This document shows, one piece after another, positions 56,901 to 64,000 of a DNA stretch of 64,000 nt (its first letter is position 1; every line of letters starts with the position of its first letter). This DNA comes from Anaeramoeba flamelloides (Eukaryota; Metamonada; Anaeramoebidae), in assembly GCA_027625915.1 (NCBI GenBank), contig JANTQA010000047.1, forward strand, positions 2,356,001-2,420,000. The letters are read 5' to 3'. A model generated the notes under the pieces. That model worked only from the letters and a program-made list of their open reading frames with translations. It was not told the origin of the DNA and did not search any database. A program made the position numbers and the translations under genes.

Positions 56901-59900
56901 AAAAATATAAAACTCAAAAATAAAAACAAGTGTGTATTCAAAATAATGAAACGAGCTGAACAAAAAAATTGTATTGGTAAATTTGTTGAAATTTCACCAA
57001 CAATTGTTGATCGATCAAACGATAAGATACCATTCGACCAATTGTATGTGATTTTTTCAATTTAACAAACTCAATACTAGCCTTCTATCAACAATCGAAA
57101 AAAAATATTTCAGATCTAACGAAACAGATTACGTAACGGGAAAAAAGGAAATGAAAACAAAACAAAAAAGACAAAAAATGAAATAGTTTGTAAAATCAAA
57201 ATTATTTACAAATTGAATGTGAAATGTAGTATTGCTATTCTTTCAACCGTTTAAACTGTGTTCAAATTTTTGGAATTTGGTTTAGAATCCTGGAATTTCA
57301 AAAACCCAGAATTCTAATTTTTTTAATCAATTGAAAATATTAGTAAAAATTGGAAAATATATTACCATTTTAAAGATAAAGAAATAAATTATCGCGCAAC
57401 CACCAACCCTCCTAATTATTGTTTTTATAAATATTCTAAATCTATCAAATTTTAAAACCTTTGTAAATATCGAAATCAAAAAAATCCCAAATCTGAAAAA
57501 GTAATAGAGAAACTGAACTCAAAATCAAAATCCACTTTATTGTAATTATTCCTGAGATAAATTCATTAATCTATCAGAAAACGTCTATTATGATAATTAC
57601 TTTGTTTTTATATTCATAAAATAAGAGCTTTATTTTACTTTAGTTCGTTCCTTTAAGGATTTTTTCAAAAATTTTATTTACAAAATAGTTTATCCTTAAT
57701 TTAATATAAAATCAAAATAACCAAACACCTTCTTCAAATTAAAACCCATTCAAATATTTTAAATTGATAAAAATTATTTTGATTTTAAAATTCATTAATT
57801 TTGTTTTTATTTACTAATCAACAATTAATAATCATTGTGTTATAATTAGTTCTGAAAACTATATTATTGAAACTAAACTCTTTTTCAAAAATTGTGACTC
57901 ACCTGAAATAATAAATTGAAAAAAAAAATTTATCCTTTAGTATTCAAGAACAATTAATAACTAAATATGATTTGTAATTCACTTTTAAGTCATTCTAAAT
58001 CTATAAAAGCCTGATATATTAAAAAATTTAAAAAAATAAAACCAAAAACTAAAAAAAAGTGAGTCACAATTTTTGAAATGAGCATTACCCATTTTTTATT
58101 ACTGAACTTTCACTGAAAAAAAGTTGAACAACAATATTTTTTATGAATAATTTAATCCATTTTCAAAGACATTACATTCTCAATTTTCTTAGTGATTATT
58201 TGTCTTTTCGAAGATCTCTTTTTTTTTTCCACATGATCTTTAAAAAAAGAAAAAAAAAATGGAATCAAAAAAAAAAAAAAAAATATAAGAAAAAGAAAAT
58301 AAAAACAAAAGAAAAACAAAAGAAAAAAAAAATTTGAAAAAGCAAAACTAAAATTTGAAAAATTAGAAAAAATGATTCTGATCCAAAAATTTGAAAATAT
58401 TTTTTGTTAAGAATACTGGAATAAACCCTCAAAACAACTCCCATTAACATTATAAAGTGAGTCAAAATTTATGAAAAATAGTTTAGAATATTTATTAAAT
58501 TTTGAGAAAAAAAATCAAAATTGAATTTTTAAAATTCCTTTTTAAAATTAAACAAAAAATGAAAAATAAATGGTAAAAATAATTTAGATCATGAAATTTT
58601 TTCTGTTTCGGTTTCTGTTTTTTTTCAAAAGTAAAAATTTTTGATTTTAATACTTAACACAACATAACTTGGAAATTTTTTTCAAAAAACAATCTCTAAA
58701 TTTTGTATTTTTGAAATACACTCACATAATAAACATAATTATACATAACAATTTTGAAAAAGATTTACAACTTTATTAGATATTAATGGGAATTGAAAAA
58801 AAAAAAAATGAAAATTTTCAATAAAATTTTTTTCATTTTTAAATGTAAAATTTTTCAAATTTTGATTTGTATTAGTGAAAAAATTATTTGAATCTATTTT
58901 TTTAATAGTCTAAAAAGAATCATCCCTTTTCAATTTTAAAATAAAATCAAATATTTCTTTCAAAAGAAAAGATATCGCTAAATAAAATTGAAAAAATGAT
59001 TTTTTTTCTGTTTTTGGAATATTTTTTATCATTTTTTTTTTTTTTTCATGTTTGAGTTTTAATTTGTATTCTGCCTGTTTTTTTCTGCAAATCATTTTAA
59101 CATTTATTATTTTTTCTTACTTTATGTTCAATATAAATTTCATTCTTTGCAACTTATTTCAAAAAAAAAAATACCCCAAAAATTGTTTTTTTTTAAAAAA
59201 GTTGGTAATTTTGAAAAAGGGGGTATTCGAATCTTAACGGGTTCAATATCCATAAATTATTAAAAACAAAAAATGAAAAAATGAATAATTAAAATGAAAA
59301 ATACTAATAAGTAATTATCTTATTAACAATCAAACTCAATAGTATTGATGATTTGAGAGATGTGCCCTTTTGTTTGAAAAAGAGTTTATATCTAAATTAG
59401 TTTTTTGCAAAATTCTTGATCTTTTAATAAATATTAAAACGAATAAAGAAAAAATTCTATTCAATTTTAAATCAAAAATTTGAAAATAATAAACTTATTT
59501 GAAAAATAATGATAACACATACCCAAAATTTCAAAGATAATTTTTTTTTAAAAAGACTTTTAAAGTATGATCAATTTTTTTTGTATGATTTTGCTTAATA
59601 AACAATAACGAATGGGAAAATAATTCAAATTGGATTTGTTTGAGAAAATTCAAAGATTTGAATTTGTTCATTTTTATATTAGACTTTTCCATCCCAAGAC
59701 GTCTAATACGTGTGAACACAAGTCTTCCTTGTAAATATATATTATTTTGCGGATAACTAACCTTTTTGCGGATAAAATCCTTTTTCGTGAAAAAGATAAT
59801 TCTACCAGCAAAGTGATCCACACGACCATATTTTGTATAAAAAATTAATATTTTTTCTAAAGATAAGGATAAGTTACAATTTCGATTTCAATTAACTACT

Positions 59901-61458
59901 GCATGTAAAGAAATAGTGATAAATCACAAACTGTGATAACCGTTGTAACATTGTGATTAAAATTGAATCACAATTTATCAGTTGATAAATTTTTGTTGAT
60001 CAACAAACAGATCTTCAAAAACAAAACAAATTGCTTTTTAAAAATCAACAAAAAAGAGAAAGAAATTAAACTAATGATCAGATCAAAAGAATTACTGAAT
60101 TTTGTTTTGATTTGATGTGTAAATTTATCTATCCTTCCCATTGGCCCAAATATACACCTTAAGGTAAACTATCATTTCTCAATCGATTGTAGAATTATAT
60201 CTTTCTCTATTGATATAAAATATTTTGGAAACTATCAATTTTTTAGGAATTCAATATTTTCGTTTGTACTCAATGAAATAATTTTATAAAGTCTCTGGAA
60301 TACTAAAAGGAGATATTTTAATTTTTAAAGACCCCCCACTAGTAAAACAATGTAATCACAAATTAAGAATGATTGCTTAAAATGATTGTTTTCTTCTCTT
60401 TACATTTTAGAGAACATTCATAATTTTACATTTAAGAGAAATTCAACACTAAAATTGAAATAGTTTTCTTTTTTTTTTTAATCGATCACTTTAATAGAAT
60501 TGAAATTTCTTTTTCTTCTTGAAAATTTAACATTTGAAGGTAAAAAGCCTTTTTAACAACTACTTTTCTTTCTAAGACTTCAACATCTTTTTTCTTAATT
60601 AGTTGTTAATTTTGTATTTATTTGGAATTTTAATTTTTTATCAAAAAATTATTTTTCTTTTCCTTTATTTTATTTTTTTTAACTGTATAATAAAAAAACA
60701 AAATTATTAGTTTGGAATCTTTTGTTTTTGTTTTTATTTCGTAAGAAACATTTATTAATTGAGGATCTGAAACAAAAAGATCTTCAAACTGGTTTGATAT
60801 TTTTCAACAAACTTTATAATTCGAACTGTTTATATTCAAATAAAAAAAGTACATTTTCCAGCAAATCCCGACTTTTCGCAAAAAAAAAAACACTCATTCG
60901 GGAAAAAGTCTAAATAAAAAAAATGAGTCTTTTGTAAACTGTAACAATATCAAAGACTTTGACACATTTAGGTGGGAAACTCTATTCTAATTTATTCCAA
61001 ATTATAATTGTCAAAATAATACATTTCTTAAAATAATTTTCTATTATAGGTATTACCGAGGAGCTAAGGGGGCCATAATTGTTTATGATGTTACAAATTA
61101 TGATACATATGAAGGCGCGAAAGACTGGATAAAAGAAATTAGGGAACAAGGATCATCTTCTTTAAAAATTATGTTAGTGGGCAATAAAACTGATTTAAAG
61201 AATCATTCGGTTGATACAACTAAAGTTCTTGAATATTGCAAAAAGCACAATCTTTTATTTTCGGAAGTTTCTGCAAAATATGGTATAGGTATCGAAGATC
61301 TTTTTTATGATTTAGCAGCAAAAATGATGAACAATTATAAAGTGGATGTGTTGGGTGAAAATTCTTTAAATTTCAAAAAGGAAAGCCAAGAAAATTCACA
61401 AAATATTATTATTAAAGAAGATTTTAAAAAAGATAAAACTGATTCCAATTGTTGTTAA
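53922..61458 (+). CDS. Rab5-like small GTPase with a 6.3-kb intron
   Basis: Core exons join(54070..54255, 54665..54705, 61050..61458), 211 aa from MSDEFSLKFK. All guanine-nucleotide motifs are present: GQSAVGKT (P-loop), TIGAAF (switch I, the form typical of Rab5/21/22), WDTAGQERYNSL (switch II), NKTD and SAK. The C-terminus DSNCC carries the double-Cys site for geranylgeranylation. YYRGAKGAIIVYDV is split across the large intron and rejoins exactly (AT/G). An alternative start adds exon 53922..53966 (ATG in a strong context, intron 53967..54051, in frame, 27 extra residues before the core Met); its donor GTCAGA is weak, so the core start is the safer choice. The product probably controls early endosome traffic. 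Exon 2 is only 41 nt and holds the whole switch II. Confidence 0.92.
55463..55941 (-). mobile_element. Family A MITE, copy 4 (mariner-like)
   Basis: About 479 bp. Left end TA-AAGTGGTGTAAATAACCC, right end ACACCACTG-TA; otherwise collinear with the copy at 6.2 kb. Lies in the large Rab intron. Confidence 0.8.
56591..56692 (+). CDS. Tiny ORF inside the Rab intron (33 aa), candidate
   Basis: Reads MKRKSENIFAITKPTRITPF then SNERTPINTCLRN and stop. The composition (Thr, Pro, Arg, Cys) is unlike the K/N/I/F noise around it. It loosely resembles the start of the spliced frame 250 bp downstream: both begin MKR and share a PT..SN(E/D)(R/K).P pattern. It may be a decayed duplicate, a separate micropeptide gene or an exon. 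The similarity is by eye only. Confidence 0.3.
   Translation: MKRKSENIFAITKPTRITPFSNERTPINTCLRN
56946..57186 (+). CDS. Nested two-exon micro-gene in the Rab intron (56 aa)
   Basis: Exons join(56946..57043, 57114..57186). Exon 1 reads MKRAEQKNCIGKFVEISPTI, then VDRSNDKIPFDQ, and ends at a consensus GTATGT donor. The 70-nt intron ends ATATTTCAG. Exon 2 gives SNETDYVTGKKEMKTKQKRQ and KMK before TAG. Phase 2 closes exactly. Without splicing the frame stops soon after the donor. The protein is small and ends in a basic tail; no family recognised. It lies on the same strand as the host Rab gene, wholly within its second core intron, so its transcript would need its own promoter or come from the spliced-out intron. 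Both splice sites are among the best in the window. Confidence 0.45.
58290..58440. repeat. Family M repeat fragment
   Basis: Short match to the right part of the copies at 45.0-45.2 and 62.2-62.4 kb: purine-rich 'aaaacaaaagaaaaa' tract, then 'ttgaaaatattttt' and 'aagaatactggaataaa'. Confidence 0.4.
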
Positions 61459-61467
61459 ATATACTTA

Positions 61468-61469
<2 letters not shown>

Positions 61470-61498
<29 letters not shown>
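61470..61498. repeat. (AT)n microsatellite in Rab 3' flank
   Basis: AT dinucleotide run about 12 bases after the Rab stop codon, so probably within the 3' UTR. Confidence 0.9.
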
Positions 61499-61501
<3 letters not shown>

Positions 61502-61869
61502 AATGCAATTGAATTTCATCACATATTATTTTTATTCAAAATTTTTTTATAAAAAGTATTATTTAATTTTTGTTTTTGTTTTTGTTTTTATTTATAAATA
61601 TTATTTGAAAAGGAATTGAATTATTCTATCAACCATTACAATATTTTTGGAAAAAAATTACTTTTTTTTTTGATTCATATAATATTACCATTTTTAGAAA
61701 AAAAGAAATAGATAAAAAATTGAAATAATTTTTAACTAACATCAACTATAAAACAAAATAAAATCAATTTTTAGTAATAGAATTATTAGGATTGTTTATT
61801 TTACTGATTTTATAGAAATACTAAATTAAACACCGTTCCACTCAAATGAGGTCTCAGCCAAAAATGTAA

Positions 61870-62420
61870 AATTCATTTTTTTTTTAAGAATCGACTAAAA
61901 ATACGATTGTTTAGAAATAAGAGAAACATTAAACTTCGGAATAGTGTTGAGATTCATAAAAGAAATACCTGGACAAACTATATTTTTTTCCAAAAAAAAT
62001 AAAATGTTAAAATAATTTTTTGGGTCTTTTCATATTAACACCTCGTGCAAAATTCTCAATTCCTTTGGAAAATTAAAATTGTTGGCAATAAGATTTTTTA
62101 TTTGTAAATATATTCTTTTTAAAAGAAATTACAAAGACATAATTTTCTTAATGTTAATTTGGAGTTTTCAAATATTTTTTTTTGACTTTTTAAAAAAATA
62201 AAAGTATCAGGAAAAAGAAAATAAAAAAGTAAAGCAAGAAAACACAGAAAAACAAAACAAAAAAAAAAAAATTGCAAAAAAACAAAAATCGATCAGATCT
62301 AAAATTTGAAAATATTTTATTTTGAGAAGAATACTGAATTAAACTTTAAGAATATCTCTTGTTTCTTCAGTAAAAAGGGGGACTTTAGACTGAAAAAGAG
62401 TTTATATTAAAATTTTATCA
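61870..62420. repeat. Family M dispersed repeat, copy 2
   Basis: Same order of blocks as 44660-45200: 'aagaatcgactaaaaa', 'ggcaataagatttttta', 'aatgttaatttggagttt', a purine-rich tract, 'cgatcagatct', 'gagaagaatactg'. Confidence 0.5.
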
Positions 62421-62589
62421 AAAAAAAAATTCAAACAAAACTTTTTTTTGACTTGATTTAAAAAATTTTTAATTTTCTTTTTTAGTAACTAAAATCCAAA
62501 GTTTTTAACATTATTTATTTTGTCATTGGTTTATGTTAAAAAAAATATATTTCTTTATTAAAATTTCAAACAAACATTTATTATTTTAG

Positions 62590-63250
62590 AAAAAGTGCCG
62601 TAAAGTATCGTGGAGTGATTAGGTTTTTTAAAATCAAAAAAATTGAGAAAAATCTTAGATTTTACTCATTTATTTTAAATTCTGGATAAGATAACAGTGG
62701 TTTTTTTGAGGTTTTCTATTTTGTTAATGAAGTGTTCTAGGTTTTTTTTACTTTTTGAAATAAACAGAAATTTTTAATAAATTTTCTGTTTATTTGAAAA
62801 AGTAAAAAAAAAACCAACGAAAAACTATTGATTTTCTAAATAGAAAACTCAAAAAAACCTAACAAAAATCTATTGATTTTTCAAATAAACCGAAAACTCA
62901 ATAAAACCTAAACAAAGTTTCCAGGTTTTCCAGAGTTCAAAAAAATAGAGAAAAAACAAAGATTTAAACCCAATTCTTTTAAATAATCGAAAACCTTTCT
63001 GAAAATATCCTCAATTACAAATAAGTATTGAGATTTTCTTGAGATTTTCTGTTTTATATGTTAAGTGTTCTAGGTTTTTTTGAGGTTTTCTATTTTATTT
63101 ATGAAGTTTTCGAGGTTTTTTTTACTTTTTGAAATAAACAGAAAATTTTAATAAATTTTCGGCTTATTTCAAAAAAGTAAAAAAAACTCAACGAAAATCT
63201 ATTGATTTTCAAAATCAAAAAATATCAAAGAAAAGCTTAAAGGGTTTTTC
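62590..63250. mobile_element. Family C palindromic elements, two adjoining copies
   Basis: Begins 'aaagtgccgtaaagtatc', then two successive palindromes (about 62700-62900 and 63030-63200), each with 'gaagtgttctaggttttttt' and 'actttttgaaataaacaga' mirrored around the centre. The repetition suggests one element inserted beside or within another, or an internal duplication. Confidence 0.65.
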
Positions 63251-64000
63251 TATTAAATAAATAAAAAGAAAAGTGAATGAATTTTCTTTTCTCATCTGAA
63301 ATTAAACAAGATATAATGGATATAAGAGGAATTAAATTTCAACTCTTCAAAATAATAAAAAAAAAATTCAAACTTTTTAATACACAGCTAAAACGGCCCA
63401 AACAACCAAAATAATACAATTACATTAAAATTGGAAATAATTTTGATTTTTGGAAAATAGGTAAATCATTTTTTCATCTTTTTTTTTTGTTTGTTTGCTG
63501 TTTTTTGAATCACTTAATTTATTTCATGTAATCAAAGATTTTTTCCAACAATTAGTATTAGGTTAACGTTGAGTTAATATAAATAGAAGAGCTCAAATAA
63601 AATTAGTTGATGGTTTCTAACCATTAGATCAACAATTAATCCTCAAAGATTTTGAATATTTTTAACATTGTATTTTTTTTTTTTGGTTGTACTATATCAC
63701 AAAATTAACAACACACACTTGATTTAATTAGCTTGAAAATTATTATTTATTTTTTTTTTTGTAATTATTGTTAATTAAATAATCACATGTTAACATTTCA
63801 ATTCAAAAAACCAACTCATTTGGTATTTCTTCTTGAATCTATTAAATAAAAATCATTTTTCAAAGATTGTATTTTGGTGGGGATAAATTTTTGAATTTTT
63901 GTTTATTTATTACTTTTTACTTATTCCGAAAATTATTTTTATGTTGTTGATCCATTCACCTTTTCTATTCCCCTTTCTTCTTCTTCTTCTTCTTCTTCTT

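Larger units (their letters stand above)
54706..61049 (+). other. 6.3-kb intron of the Rab gene
   Basis: Donor TCAAT/GTAAAT, acceptor TTCTATTATAG/GTATTA. Contents: a family A MITE (55.46 kb), two tiny open frames on the same strand (56.59 and 56.95 kb), a repeat shared inversely with 38.16 kb, a family M fragment (58.3 kb), and AT-rich filler. A minus-strand 96-codon frame at 59.53-59.82 kb has an equally open overlapping frame and no motif; not called. Confidence 0.75.
61459..64000. other. 3' flank of the Rab gene, repeats to the window edge
   Basis: Contains an AT microsatellite, a family M copy, two family C palindromes and AT-rich sequence. The last about 30 bases are a (TTC)n run that on the minus strand would encode poly-Glu or poly-Lys; it is cut by the window edge, so a gene end cannot be judged. 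Confidence 0.55.

Noticed and set aside
59531-59821. 96-codon minus-strand frame in the Rab intron
   Set aside because: Starts at a TTG, an overlapping second frame is equally open, and no motif or splice site supports it.
1-64000. CRISPR arrays, bacterial operons or rRNA genes
   Set aside because: No regularly spaced repeats, ribosome binding sites or rRNA-like sequence; the window is eukaryotic.

Overview
The window is eukaryotic nuclear DNA from a single-celled organism: very AT-rich by eye, with long A and T runs, GT-AG introns and the standard stop codons. It encodes a 7TM-RGS receptor, a Galpha subunit, a Rab GTPase, an EF-hand protein and a calponin-homology protein. That gene set, the low-complexity K/E/N/D/S tails and the mixture of very short exons with multi-kilobase introns fit a free-living amoeboid or flagellate protist, for example Anaeramoeba or a relative. 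The organism is an inference, not something shown by the sequence.

Layout. 1-5.9 kb: no gene seen, mostly MITE-like and foldback repeats. 5.9-7.5 kb, minus strand: the 3' end of an unrecognised split gene with 29- and 39-nt exons. 9.3-17.3 kb, plus strand: a three-exon gene for a seven-transmembrane receptor with a C-terminal RGS domain (548 aa). 19.9-26.4 kb, minus strand: a four-exon Galpha gene (440 aa) that converges on the RGS gene. 26.4-33.5 kb: no secure gene, but repeats including palindromic MITEs and one transposon inserted in another. 33.5-34.1 kb: a two-exon calmodulin-like gene. 34-39 kb: repeats. 39.1-40.1 kb, minus strand: an unrecognised 335-aa protein. 40.6-42.0 kb: a 5'-truncated LINE reverse transcriptase. 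45.9-48.3 kb, minus strand: an 812-aa CH-domain protein with a long Ser/Asp-Lys/Glu linker. 53.9-61.5 kb, plus strand: a Rab5-like GTPase whose last intron is 6.3 kb and holds MITEs plus two tiny open frames, one of them spliced. The rest to 64 kb is repeats.

How the genes relate. The strongest result is the pair formed by the 7TM-RGS gene and the Galpha gene. The RGS domain keeps its usual Galpha-contact residues. The neighbouring Galpha aligns without gaps through switches I and II, yet has lost three residues needed for GTP hydrolysis: the P-loop Gly is Ala, the switch I Arg is Tyr and the switch II Gln is Tyr. It looks like a GTPase-deficient Galpha beside a receptor of the class that normally accelerates Galpha hydrolysis. 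Both genes were hidden from simple ORF calling by 1.8-3.7 kb introns filled with MITEs. Reading phases close exactly at every proposed junction, which is the main evidence for the models. The Rab, calmodulin-like and CH genes look like ordinary trafficking, calcium and cytoskeletal genes with no visible functional link to the pair.
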